Assembly (NCBI GenBank): GCA_022579005.1 | Contig: MU401477.1 | Coordinates: 260,552-296,834, forward strand | From: Poronia punctata | Taxonomy: Eukaryota > Ascomycota > Sordariomycetes > Xylariales > Xylariaceae | DNA length: 36,283 nucleotides | Reading direction: 5' to 3' | Part shown: positions 1 to 11,102 of the stretch, piece after piece | Layout: each line of letters opens with the position of its first letter | Position numbering within the stretch: the stretch's first letter is position 1 | Position numbers and translations under genes: made by a program | Notes under the pieces: model-generated | The model's input: only the letters and a program-made list of their open reading frames with translations | The model's database searches: none | Told to the model about the DNA's origin: nothing

Positions 1-86
1 TTATTTTATCAAAACTTTTTTTTACATTTTTTATTTACTTCTCTTGTTTTGTTGGGGCCTCATCCCCCTCCTTTTTTTAATCCAAA

Positions 87-110
87 CCCCCCCCCCCCCC
101 CCCCCCCCCC
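87..110. repeat. Poly-C homopolymer, 24 bases
   Basis: An uninterrupted run of 24 C on the plus strand. On the minus strand it is a 24-base G run beginning five bases after the stop codon of the MAPR-type gene, so it would lie in that gene's 3' untranslated region. Such runs are length-unstable and error-prone in sequencing, so the exact length is uncertain. Confidence 0.9.
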
Positions 111-114
111 TATT

Positions 115-716
115 TCATTCCATATTCGTTGCGCCGTGGACGACGCCCACGACATTATACCTCTTCGAAAAGAACGTGACCCAGTCATTTAGCACGCCCT
201 TCTGCTTGTCGTCTAGGTCCTGCCACTCGGGCTTCGCGTCCTCGATCTTGGTCGACATCAATGCTAGGGCGCGCGATCCGTCCCTGCCAGCGAGTACTAT
301 AGTAGTAGCATTGTTAACATTGTGCGTTGGGCGGTTGTTTTTTTTGGGGGGGGGGGGGGGAAACTTACCGTGGTACGGCCCACCTTCTTGGTAAGCCTTG
401 TTTCCAGTTACATCATATACCTTGCCCTGGGGGGAAAGAATGTGAGCGAAATGTGGCGAGAGTGAGTGCATCTTATGCGTGCTTAGACTGCCATTATGAG
501 AAGGGGGGCAATATGTATATACCTTGATGGCGACATATGTCTTTCGTCCTTCTAGGCCTGTTGTTTGTTCATGGTCATCATCAGCGTGGGATCCTTTCGG
601 CTAGGAATGTCTCGACAGCACTTACCGTTTGCCTGGGCGAGCTCTTCTAGTGTGATTGGGTCATCCTTTGGGGGGTCAAGGTTGACAGGCGCCTTTGGCT
701 CAAACTTGCCAGCCAT
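115..716 (-). CDS. Small cytochrome b5-like heme/steroid-binding protein (MAPR family)
   Basis: Four exons on the minus strand: 716..626, 551..523, 426..369 and 296..115, giving 119 residues. All junctions are GT-AG and frames join cleanly. The family (Dap1/PGRMC-like) binds heme through a tyrosine and supports P450 and sterol metabolism. The protein shows TYVAIKGKVYDVT (about 35-47), EGGPYH (54-59) and GRDGSRALA. Tyr58 in GPY matches the heme-ligand Tyr113 of PGRMC1. There is no N-terminal membrane helix, unlike yeast Dap1, so a soluble cytosolic form is inferred. The start is the ATG before AGKFEPKAP; the longer upstream open frame is not joined in frame. Intron 3 carries a 15-base G/C homopolymer just after its donor. 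The neighbour at 1239 is transcribed divergently. Confidence 0.88.
346..360. repeat. Poly-G homopolymer inside intron 3 of the MAPR-type gene
   Basis: Fifteen G on the plus strand, preceded by a T run. In the sense of the gene this reads as a C tract followed by A's, starting about eight bases after the GTAAGT donor. It is a length-unstable tract within a short (72-base) intron. Confidence 0.85.
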
Positions 717-1238
717 TGCGGGACTATGGGGGTTGGATGAATGAGGGGTCGGATTAGGAATATCTTTAAGACCACTTGTTGAATTAGTTAGAAAACTGTT
801 AGAAGAACAAATGGAAAGGAAGATTGGGTACAGGATTACAGCTATGTGCTGAGACTTACAGGTTTCAATTATACTTGAGCGTTCAAATTGTCGTTGATTT
901 TTGCATATGATCGTTGCATATGATCGGTTGATGCCATGAGATGGACACATGCTTACCCGGCCGGAGCTTGGCGCCATGGTGGGGTGTTCCTGGATTAGCT
1001 TGCCGGGATGCTCATTAAACGTAAAGGAGCCGAGGCAGGTCTGACACTTGCTCTCAGCTGTCTCGCAAATTGTTGCCGTCATCGACCCAATCCCGTCATT
1101 TCTAATCCAAGTTGATAGTTAATAACGTCAAGGATAACGAGGCGCCAAGTGCTTGTTGAAGCTTTATCCATGACAACCTCCATTCAATTGTCCCTTTGAA
1201 ATCCTTTGCGGTTTGCGGAATAGATCGAGACGTCCGAG
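717..1238. promoter_or_regulatory. Shared divergent promoter with a probable 5'UTR intron
   Basis: 522 bases separate the start codons of the two divergent genes. On the minus strand a probable 5'UTR intron runs from 859 (GTAAGT donor) to 775 (AG acceptor), with a CTAAC branch motif near the acceptor. Upstream of it lies an open frame starting at 1082 that ends in a GTAAGC donor-like sequence near 955. If that frame is spliced at the donor to the exon at 774, it meets a stop codon within three codons, so it would act as an upstream ORF rather than an N-terminal extension. No clear TATA box was seen. Confidence 0.5.
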
Positions 1239-3029
1239 ATGTCTTCATGTCGAGCGGCTACGCGATTGCCAATTTCTGGCATTTCCCAGATACGATGTCT
1301 ACACCAAGCTCCTGTTCCGCGGACGCGGACGCAAATATGTAATTATATGCGCTCAACCAACATAAGACGCCGGGAGAGAGATGCAGTAGCAATTGTCCAG
1401 CTACTTCAAAAGCGACACGAATCATCGTCAAGCGGGAATAATGCGACCGAGAAACAGCCTCCGATGCCACCGTCGAAATTAATTATACGTGCTTTGCGAC
1501 AAGGGCTCAGCTTCCGCCCTCTTTTCGGCGCATTTCGTGGCCAGAACCTAAAGAACCTCTTCCGCCAGAGTCCCGAGGAGCTTGTCCTTGCTTTACTCAT
1601 GTACGCTTGTGTGTCTGGACGTTTAAGCGACGCCGAAATCCCCTTAACATCAGAACCACATGCTGACCTGTGTCTGGATTAAAGTCTCTGCGGCTGCGCT
1701 GGTGTTGCCGGCTATGTCGTCTATTCATACTTCAACTATTTCCAATCCGAGGGCTTCACTCGCTTCCCCCCAGATATCGCCAAATCGCTACGTCGAGCTC
1801 TATACTACTCCAATTACGCGCCAGACCCAAAACTGGCGCTTAAATACTACAAACTTGCTTTGCAGCAATGTACGGAAGCCCGGCTAGATCCTTTCTCCGA
1901 CGAGGTCATAGGTGTTAGGATTCAACTCGCAGCGTGGTTGGAGAAGATTGGAAATTACCATAATTCCATCGAGGTTCTAGAGGCACTGCTGAAGGATTGT
2001 AAGAGCTGGGTCGAGCTACTGGAGAAGAGTGCTAAAGAGGGGCTTGTTGATAAGGCAGGGAAATACACCGGCCCCGTGAATACGACGTCTAGAACTCTGG
2101 ATCACGAAGAGCAACCGGGTACGGCGAAGACTGAGGAGGCCGAGATTATTTTGCCGGAAAATTTATGGGCCAAACGCACACGAGTCCTAGGAAAGTCGGT
2201 TGGGATTAGCGTCAAACTTGGCGAACTATATGCCGACGATCATGTCCTCCAAGGGGATTCGGCCGGGGAGCACCTGGTATGGGCAGTCGAAACGGTGCTG
2301 AAAGAGCTGCAACGGAGGCATATCGAAGGTGTCAAAGAAGGCGAGGGCGACTGGATGACCCCTGAACAGATCGGCGGCGCTTTAGAAGGTAAGTTTATGC
2401 GAGTCCAGAGCCGTTTCTTGACAGGGTCCGACTCCTTTCCGGGAGGCACATGACTAACGACCATCGTAGCGCTGGGAAACCATTACGAATCCAAGTCGCA
2501 ACACTACCTTGCAGCGCCTTTGTTTCTGCAGGCCGTGACTCTCTCACCGCCAAGTAGTTGTCACACTGCCGTGTTGAGTAAGTACCCCAGCCTATATCTT
2601 CGTCAGTCACCTCTCGAACTTGTGCTAACCGGCTATTGTGCCTTAGTGAACAATTTGGCCACATCCATTGCTCAACAGCCTATTGATCCTCCCTTGACTA
2701 CCGCTCCAGCTAGGAAGTCAGCCGGGTCAGTACCTCAAGCGCCTACTCGAGCTATGCTCCTCGCCAGTGCGCGTTCCTGGGCGTTGCAGGCTTTAGGCAC
2801 GGCGCAAAAGGTTACTGGCGAAGGCAGAACCGAGGAATGCGATGAAGCCTGTGCTGTGGCCATGTGCAACCTAGGAGACATTGCGGCCATGGCAGGTGAT
2901 ATGGGCGAAGCAAAGCGCAGATTCCGCGAGAGTCTTGAAATGAGCCAGAAGCTCGCATTCAAGCCTGGCATCATACAGGCCAAGGAAGGACTCAAACGTC
3001 TATCCGAACCCCCATCATCAGTGTCATAA
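1239..3029 (+). CDS. MGR3: Mitochondrial inner-membrane TPR protein, Mgr3-like i-AAA protease adaptor
   Basis: Four exons: 1239..1600, 1685..2388, 2470..2577 and 2647..3029 (1557 bases, 518 residues), all GT-AG and in frame. Intron 1 is supported because the frame with VVYSYFNYF and RRALYYSNYAPDP only joins after removing 1601..1684, which also rebuilds a membrane helix (about 114-135). The N-terminus is Arg/Ser-rich and nearly free of acidic residues, like a mitochondrial presequence. The rest is TPR-type helical repeat with KLALKYYKLALQQC, VRIQLAAWLEK, VGISVKLGELYADD, HYLAAPLFLQAVTLSP and VLMNNLATSIAQQ. Yeast Mgr3 (501 residues) has the same layout and, with Mgr1, delivers substrates to the Yme1 protease. 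Orthology is from memory of the family and unsearched. The MAPR-type gene lies divergently upstream. Confidence 0.85.
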
Positions 3030-3705
3030 AATTGAGCAGTGTGTGACTGTTTTTACAAAGAAGCCTTTGGACTGATTCCGCTCCGGATTATCTCTGTACT
3101 TTAGAAACGGGTGTATTATATGTATATCTGGTGGCACCGACACTACCTACGGTCGTTTGGAATGCGACGTCTCGATGGCTAGAATATACTACGGTTATTA
3201 GTTGGTACAAAGCGTAGTACTTGATACCTTGTATATTGACGATGTATGTAAGTGTAGAGCAATACAATACTCGGCATCGTGTGTCAAGACAGCCTTTGTG
3301 TCGATGGCAGTTATTGCGATTTTGACGAGTTCGCAGTCAACCAACCGAAGCAATTCAATTCCCCTTTCCCTCTTGTGTAGTTTTAGATGGTCCCGACTTT
3401 TCCTTTACCAAGCATCATCATCATCATCATGTCATCATTTCGTTGTAGGTTTGAATCATAACCTAGCCTTTCAACTTTCAAGATCCCTTGTCTTGAAAAA
3501 CACTACTAACGTACTATCAAAGTTCCCTTGGCGGTGCGGACAACGGTGCGGCGTGGGGCGGTCAAGAGGGGTGGAGTTCGCTGTCACTTACTTGCCTCTA
3601 GAATATAAACTTGAAGTTTGGAAAGTTTGAACGCAACGACACTAGATACGACGCTATAGGTTACCGTACCTCCAAAACAAACATCGTGGGCGGCGTTGCG
3701 CCGTG

Positions 3706-3740
3706 GGTAAGGGGTAGGGGTAGGGGGTAAGGGTGAGGGC
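3706..3740 (+). repeat. G-rich tract, G-quadruplex candidate
   Basis: Runs of GGGG, GGGG, GGGGG, GGG and GGG are separated by TA, TA, TAA and TGA. This meets the usual four-run, short-loop rule for a G-quadruplex. It resembles degenerate telomeric repeat but is not an exact TTAGGG array. Confidence 0.7.
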
Positions 3741-6628
3741 AAGTGGGGTATGTAAAAGTACTACACGTCTGATTAAAGTACCTTACCTATATTTAGATGG
3801 GAATGGGAATGGGAATTTTGGCTTAGGTCCGGAGACTTCTATTACCCGCCCCTAGCTAGTAACTAAGCTAGGTCGGAGTAGGTAGCATCTGGCGCTGGAG
3901 AGAAGAGGTAGGTATTAGATGGCCGGGATTTTTACATGTAATGTGTATTCGGATTACTATTTTAGAGTAAGTAAAGTAATCGAGGTTGGTAATTATCCCA
4001 GGTTGTGTTGATGGTAAATAATTATCTAGTTAGACTGGTCTACGTATATTCTAAAAGCTCTCTCTTACTACCGCTGGGAACTTTATTTAGCTTTTGTTTT
4101 TGTCCTTTTGTGCGTTATAAAGCCCCTTGCCTTGATATAAGGGATTACAGATTGATCGCATAGAGTTGCACTTTATAAAAGCTGGGGGTTATCTAGACTA
4201 GTCTACTTCCTATCCGTCCCGTCAGGGTTTGTTTATAGGTGAACCAGTCGAAGTGTGTCCCGGATGGGATGCCCCTGTTAACCCTGTATCCATGGAATCG
4301 ACAAGTGACCCCCCCTAGTAATTCACGACTTCATTTAGATTAGCTCTTGGTCTGGGATCATATTCCTGACTGTTGGGATTGCCTAATCTAGGAACGTAAG
4401 GTGGTTGACAAAAATCCCGGGGAGGGAGCCTTTTTTTTTCTCCGTCACAGCCCCTTTTGAAACTCCAAAAGTCCGTGGGGTAGCGTGGTATTGGTAGGAG
4501 TCTAGGTATTTAACAACTAGGTATTACAAGGCAGCAGAATTTGGACTGCTGGTATATTTGTTGCTTGCTGGGAGTGAGAAATTATACTCGTACGTAAGTG
4601 AGGAGGGATATTGGCAATGCCATTGAATTCGATACGCCCCCCCCATCCCCCCCCCTAATCCATTCTTGAGGCTTATACGTGTAAGAATGATTAGTAACCA
4701 ACAGTGATGCTACTGGCTAAGTACCTTGTGCCTAGGTAGATATTTGCACAGGGGGTCGCATGTTATCTTGATCAGCACTGTAAATCCTTTTTTTGTTGAA
4801 GACATCATGACCTTGGACGGAGATAACGATACACTTCTCGTCCGCGCGCCCTTTGCGACGCCGTAGAGCTTTTTGCATCGTTCATGACGATGTACTCGTA
4901 CTAGCCCTAGCTAAAAGTATTGGCGGCAATATAGGCTAAAAGCTTGGGTGATCTGCAGGGTGCTAACCTAGAAGGGGATATCGAGGTTACCGGTTCAGGT
5001 TATTTTGGTATTGGGGGTGGAAACAAGAGATCGGGACGGGACTTGCACGGTTTTCGCACCTGGACCTCACCTGCGCAAATACAATTAGGTAGCATCCCCC
5101 AAAAGGCAGTAAGTACGATCATATGCCTACTCTATACGAGTGTGTACGAGTGAGTATATAGGTAGGTAATACTGGTGAGTAGGTATGTCCCCATTGTATC
5201 TAATCAGGGTAGGCTATAAATCCTTCCCGGAACTTAGATATGTGTGTGCGTACACCGTGCACGCATACATATTGTCAAACCCGCTCTCTCTTGGTATTGA
5301 ACGTGACGCCAATCCCCGAGGTGCTCCGGAGATTATTGTAAAACCCATATGAAAGCCGCTTCTAACCACCAATATCCGCAAGATGGCCTACGAGTAGATG
5401 GAAGTGAGCTGGAAAATGTACGTGTATATCCGCTATGGACGCCCCTTGCAAACGCGCATTGAGGTAATAAGTATTGTAGTGTTGGTGCTCGCATAGCAAT
5501 TGACAGGTGCCCCATTTTATTCAGTAGCCATTCTCAAAACCTCATCGTTGAACTAACCCAGGTATTATACTCGTAGACCGACCGCTTACTTGTGTGATAC
5601 CCGTGCAACTTCCTTTGGCTGTGGCCACGGTGGTCGTCGGTGTCCTCAAAGTTGGACTTCAGCCTATCTAGGTAGGTACTCGTACGTATTATAAGGTTCT
5701 TACATAATATGTAGGTGTCCACGTACAATACCTCCTGGCCAGTTTTATACCTATTTAGGCAAGGGCTAGTCTACGTGTAGATTTGTGGACCACAGGCTCC
5801 ATATCGAATGGGCGAGACCCCACCTCCGCGGACTACCGTGGAGAAAATCATCCAATCTTAAGCCTTACCGCCCAACAATCCTCCTCTTGTCTGAAATATC
5901 CGGCGCTGATGAGGTCGTTATCAATCTCCCCCACAGCGGTTCTCGACACCGCCAAGGCGCCGTCGCCTTTTCAGGGAACTTTTGGATTTACGTGATATTT
6001 TGCGCCGGAAATAATCGGTATCCGAATCTTCTCGTATCTACTCGTACGTGGGCGTACCCATATGTATGACGAAGAACTGGACAAACGATTTGGAAAAGCT
6101 ACGGGGCCATAAAGGTACAACAATCATCAGAAGACCTAAAAGAGGGTTATCGAAACAGGCGATGGACGCATTTGAAAGTCAGTCGACCATCGCATTGACG
6201 ATTGGTACTCTCCCTCGATGGACCAGATCAACATAGCCAAGCCGCGCGTAATAACCCTGGGGAATGACGGATTCTGGCGAGGCGGCATCTTCCCAGCCCG
6301 GCGTCTTGACCACGGAATAGCATCCTACCGCTTTATGCCAAGCATGCAAGTTCCAAGCATCAATCACCACATGCCACATGGGGTTCCGGCAACCCAGGGG
6401 GGGGAGGGAAGGGTACGAGTCGCTCAGATATCCGATTTACACCTAGCATGACTCTGGAAGCCTAAGGTGCCGCCGACGCCGCTACGAGTACATCACGTCG
6501 CATTTACCCGGTGGACGTAAAAGGAGTACCTGCATATATGCACGTATACTAATTGGTCAAAGCTGGAAATAAACATAGCACGGTGAGTGTTTATTGAACA
6601 TTTGTCTCCTTCACTTGACAGTACGTCA

Positions 6629-6667
6629 ACACACACACACACGCACACACACACGCACACACACACA
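6629..6667. repeat. CA dinucleotide microsatellite
   Basis: About 39 bases of alternating A and C, interrupted twice by CG. An apparent open frame with a run of Cys-Val on the minus strand is an artefact of this repeat. Confidence 0.95.
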
Positions 6668-9076
6668 ATGAGTTCATTCATTCAACACTGGAGCTTAAAC
6701 TCATCCCCTGCCCTAAAATGGGCCGTCGAGATGGGGTGTTGCGATAGCTAATAGCTTCCCACATTGGTGGGTTGGTTACTGTATGCCATGAGGGCGTAAT
6801 GGAAGCCCCGTGTTTCACCATGGGCCCTTCAAGTAGGTATGTTGAGATGCCTGTTTAATCCATCCAGCATTTCCTACAGATCAATCTTTTCGACGGCTGA
6901 CAAAGGCAGTTGTCACAAGGAATAAGGTCTGAGGCTAGACTCTATATTGACCAGGCCCTAAATATGCCCTAGACCCCTAGTACACGCATACCTACTCGTA
7001 GATGGACATTGATTGGGAATCCACGAAACCCCAGCTCGACGGATGCCTACAGCAAGGGTGGGTCACGAGAAAGGACCTCAGCCGATGATGCTCCATGATC
7101 TCGACACAAGCTCGACAGAAGTTCTTTCTAGAATGCGCCCCTGGCACTTATGTATGTCAGACTTCAGTAGTGTCTTCTTCCGTTTTGCACAGCCTAAACG
7201 TTCCCTATCAAGATCCTACTGCAAGTTATCGAACAAGACTATATATGGTCGTGGTAAGTTGTCATTGGCTCGGAGGGTCGGGTTTAGGTTTGGGTACGCT
7301 TGTGCCCCCTTATTACCTTAGCGTCGTCGCCGGTGCTTGCGGTCATGTTTCTGCGAAAAGTCGTCTATGTTATATTACCCCCGGAAAGCTTGTCGTTCGA
7401 TAAAGCAAGGTATGGTAGAAATTACCTAAGGGATTTCCACCGTGGCATCCATCATTTGCTAACCGGGCACCCATACCCTAATTCTGGCCGCTAACACCTG
7501 ATTAACAAGAGCCAGATCTTGAGGTCAGCCCGCATAACCCTCTTTTCTCTATGCCGCCTAGCACTCACTTTACAGCACTATATTTCTCAACGCTTTTACC
7601 GCCGTTCACTGTTGAGTTACTTATATATGTGTCTACTCAAAATAGGCATAGCCGCTGTCCCTTTTTCTCTATTTTTAATTCTAGCAATTTCATGGATGCC
7701 CGGTGAGCAACTCTTTGCTTACACCGTGAGTACCGCAGTCTAGGGTATCAACAAGATAGCCATACACCAAATCGCTCTGCTATCCGGCTGACGGAACATA
7801 GGGTCTACGTCTTGGTTCCCGCTACCAATTGATTCTTCTTGTAGAACAATAGCGTATTACGAACCATAAGGAATTCTTGCATCCTCGTCTTCTTCGGGGA
7901 GGATGATTACAAGGCTGACAAAATAACAGAATGGCCGTGAAACATGTGCGTCACCCAACGAGCACTGTAAGATAATCACTGTGATCCCTGGTGGCTGTAG
8001 GTACGACCGTACTACAGAAAGGCATCTATGAAGCTAACATAGTCCGCCTCAGGATGAGGGCTACGAAATATTATTAGCTCAAGTAACGCAAGAAGACGGA
8101 TACTGGCAGTAACAAGACTACCTACTTCGCTACCAAGAGGAGCGGGCAATCCGCAAGGCTGAGTCTGGAAGCTACTGTAATTACCTATCGTGCCTTTTCA
8201 AGACTAGATTCAATCGGGCTTAGCAAAATCGTCAACAAAACGAAAAGGTGGGCAAAAAGCTTGGGCCTACGCCGTATTTGGAAATGTTCATTTGCCTAAT
8301 TAGCATTGGTGCTCAGACTGGTAACCATGTTCAACAAATAGGTACCTAGGTACCCGCCGTTTCAAAATCCAGATCCCAGTCTCGATCCTGTATCTGTTAA
8401 TTACCTGGCTGCCTGGGTGTGTTCTTGGTCACCGTGAGGGTCCGTGGAATTGGGCAAAGTTGCATTCAGTTTCCAAGCTAAACGCTAGGGCGTTTTGGCG
8501 GCAACTTAGTGCCGGCTGCACGGGTGACGAGTAGAGACTGGACTAGGTTGGGTTAGTTGACGTCGCACTTGGCAAGAGCGGGCAAGTCTCTCCTGCATAT
8601 CATTCCCTGGACAAACCATGATCGAGCATCGAACTTTCTACCAGCACTAGACAGAGCAGATTGGAGCGGTTCAGCTTCTAGAGATATCTCGTGTTTCCGT
8701 CCTGCACAGGAGCATATATATTGTCGTCTAATCGTGTCTTCGAATCAATATCCAACACCTGATTTGGTTATAATGACGCTTCCTCGGAAGTCGATTACCT
8801 AGGCGGCCAGCCTATCGAAGCTCATCAACACCAAGTGTAGTAACCTAACGCCCGCTAGTACCCCGCGGACTATATTAACTTCACTGCAATTTCTTGTTGC
8901 TATTTGTTTTACTAGTGCTATTAATATCCAAGTCCCTCGAAGCCCAACCTCGACACCGTTATCTAAGTGGCCCACAGCCAGCATGGCAGTCGGGACTTCT
9001 CGTGCCCTAGTTCGTCTAGATAGAAGGCGTAGCCACTGGCCTCCAAGTTCGAACACATACACATAGGCCCGCAATA

Positions 9077-9094
9077 GGGGGGGGGGGGGGGGGG
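9077..9094. repeat. Poly-G homopolymer, 18 bases
   Basis: Uninterrupted run of 18 G in noncoding sequence. It is the third G/C homopolymer of at least 15 bases in the first 9.1 kb. Confidence 0.9.
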
Positions 9095-9975
9095 TCACAA
9101 CGTTGGTTATATATAATATACACGTACTCTTAAGCGTAACCTCCAGAGTACCGGAGTACTGGTATGGGATAGGTATTCGCCGACCCACAACGACCTAGAA
9201 CGAGCTTCCAGGTTACATGATTATGAACAGTAAAATCTGGTACCTTTACGAACACGGCCATCTAGCATCTTATTGGGCTTGTCTAGTTAAGTAAAGTAAC
9301 TTGATGCAAGTAATGGAGCCAAGTTGCGTTGACAGCATCTCTTAGACTTAGTAGCCAAGCGCCTACCTTGCTGCATGGCAGTTGATAGCCCCTGGCTCCA
9401 CGTAAAAGCGTCGAGTTTGGGAGTGCCAAGGAACTTATTGAGTCGGCGATGTATGCAATGTAGGTACCTCTGACTGGTATAGGGCGGATCGATAAAAAGA
9501 AGAGAAAGGTGAACCTTGCAGCTCCTATCCCGCTAGTCACCTGCTTGGACAATCTCTACGAGTATACCGGTACCTAGCTGGATTCGAGGTTGCAGGAACA
9601 GGTTACCGACCTACCTTATATGTGAGGGAATGTACATGCTAATTAACTAGGGCAGGTATGACAAGGATGCATCTTCTGCAACTCGCCTTCCGTACCCCAT
9701 ACCTACTATATAAACTATCTGGGGACTTTCCACAACAGCCCCCAAACCCTCAAAAGCCCTAGCCTTTAGTCATCCATCAAACCCGAGGGGCACGACACTA
9801 CAGCCAAAACCATGTTTATAAGATTCCTCGTCGGCTTCAAATCCAAAACCCCCAAAGTTCTCGCTTATTGACAAGAATAAATTACACAAAAACGGAGGGT
9901 CGGAGATTAAAATTGTTGGATGCCCGCCTCCAGACTTTTGAAGCGGCCGCACCATCGTTGAATAAATGCTATTAA

Positions 9976-11078
9976 ATGATGCTCAGTCTGCCTAGAATAC
10001 ATGACGAATATAAGGCTCTATCGGAATTCGCGATGATGACTGCGAATTACACATCGTCTCTGCCCTCGGGCTCGAGCTATAGCCACGCCGATGCAGACGT
10101 CGACACTGTCCCCTATGCTGATCACTCTTTGCGAAGTCCCGACCACGGTCCATACACGGAATCTCCCGGTTCGTATGGTGCCGTTAGTCAGGTTGGCTCT
10201 CCGGTAAGACTGCGTCCAGCGAGACCACGCACTTGTTTCACATCTAATGTTGCCTGTTATGAAACAGCACGAAAACTTTCAAAGCAACCAAGACGCCGAG
10301 GAGGGAGCCATAGGATCGCCTGATACTGATGCGGACACAAGGCCAAGGGCTAATGGTGATGTACCAAGAAGGAAACGGGACGACGCGAACCCCGAGCTGA
10401 GAGAGGTAGCGCAAACCATGGTCTTGTTCATCAAACCGACCAGTACATTAACCAGTCTTGCAGAGACGGCGAGCCCAGAATAGAGACTCTCAGCGAGCAT
10501 ATCGAATGAGAAAAGACCAAAGGATAAAAGACCTGGAGGAAGAATGTAGGCGAAGAGAAGATAGATACGCTCAGCTGGAACGTGCGTACAATGAACTGGC
10601 AGAAGAATACCAAAGGCTTAAGAGTCCTGGACAGGAGTTTTGGCCCACTGAACCGGCCGTTCCGTGGGATAACGTATCGATAAACCTCAATCATCAGGCT
10701 GGCTACAGCCAGTTACTACATCGTCATCAGTTACAATCACCACCGCATCAGCAACAGTTACAGCCGGAGCATCAACTACCACCACAACGAATCCAAGCAC
10801 CGCCGCATTATCAACCGCACCCATATTCAAATCAAATACATTCGCCACCACTTCCATCACAACTAACACAACATCAAACACGACATCCACATATACCGCA
10901 GACACATCAGCCATCCCAACAATACCAACACCATCAACGACATCCACATCGACCTCAGCAGCCGTCACCTCCACTTGTACAAGAACATGCATCAGATCTT
11001 CAAGAACAACCGTTACCCGAAGACTTGATGGAAGCTTTGAGCTCCAGTTACCTTTTCACCGACCAGAGCAGAGAATGA
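9976..11078 (+). CDS. bZIP transcription factor (AP-1/YAP-like basic region)
   Basis: Three exons, 9976..10203, 10268..10405 and 10464..11078 (326 residues); both introns (64 and 58 bases) join in phase 0. Splicing out 10406..10463 joins NPELRE to RRRAQNRDSQRAYR, so the basic region starts at residue 123. The bZIP signature N-x7-R is Asn128...Arg136, followed by a short coiled coil to about residue 175 (KDLEEECRRREDRYAQLE). The N-terminus is Ser/Tyr/Asp-rich. The C-terminal 130 residues are very rich in His, Gln and Pro, typical of a disordered activation region. NRDSQRAYR differs from the classical Yap NxxAQxxFR core, so the target specificity is uncertain. ATG 9976 is the first in-frame ATG; residue 20 is another candidate start. 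The intron 2 donor (GTAGCG) is weak. Confidence 0.83.
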
Positions 11079-11080
11079 AG

Positions 11081-11102
11081 TGATGTCATGACTCATGACT
11101 CA
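11081..11102. promoter_or_regulatory. Cluster of three abutting bZIP-type binding sites
   Basis: TGATGTCA (11081-11088) is followed without gap by TGACTCA (11089-11095) and TGACTCA (11096-11102). TGACTCA is the AP-1/Gcn4 consensus, and TGATGTCA is one base from the CRE TGACGTCA. The cluster begins two bases after the stop codon of the bZIP gene, in its 3' untranslated region. Binding is inferred, not shown. Confidence 0.55.

Larger units (their letters stand above)
3030..9975. other. Gene-poor spacer, about 6.9 kb
   Basis: No open frame here has recognisable domains, intron-joined continuity or protein-like composition; the longest (3202..3630) looks random. The stretch is dotted with TACCTA/TAGGTA words and the TACTCGTA/TACGAGTA word. 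It contains G/C homopolymers, a CA microsatellite, a TGA/CAT-type short repeat near 3415-3430 and a perfect 14-base palindrome at 8341-8354. A TATATAAA at 9707-9714 may be the TATA box of the downstream bZIP gene. Base composition is ordinary, unlike the AT-rich blocks. Confidence 0.6.

Noticed and set aside
552..1082. N-terminal extension of the MAPR-type protein to the ATG at 1082
   Set aside because: It requires retaining a probable leader intron; the splice from the first donor meets a stop codon, and the family normally starts near the ATG at 716.
3202..3630. 142-residue open frame after the Mgr3-like gene
   Set aside because: Composition looks random, with no domain and no splice partners; it starts in what should be the 3' flank of the upstream gene.
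6493..6681. Cys-Val-rich open frame on the minus strand
   Set aside because: Produced by the CA microsatellite.
8341..8354. Perfect palindrome GGTACCTAGGTACC
   Set aside because: It is a chance join of the abundant TAGGTA/TACCTA words; no associated feature.
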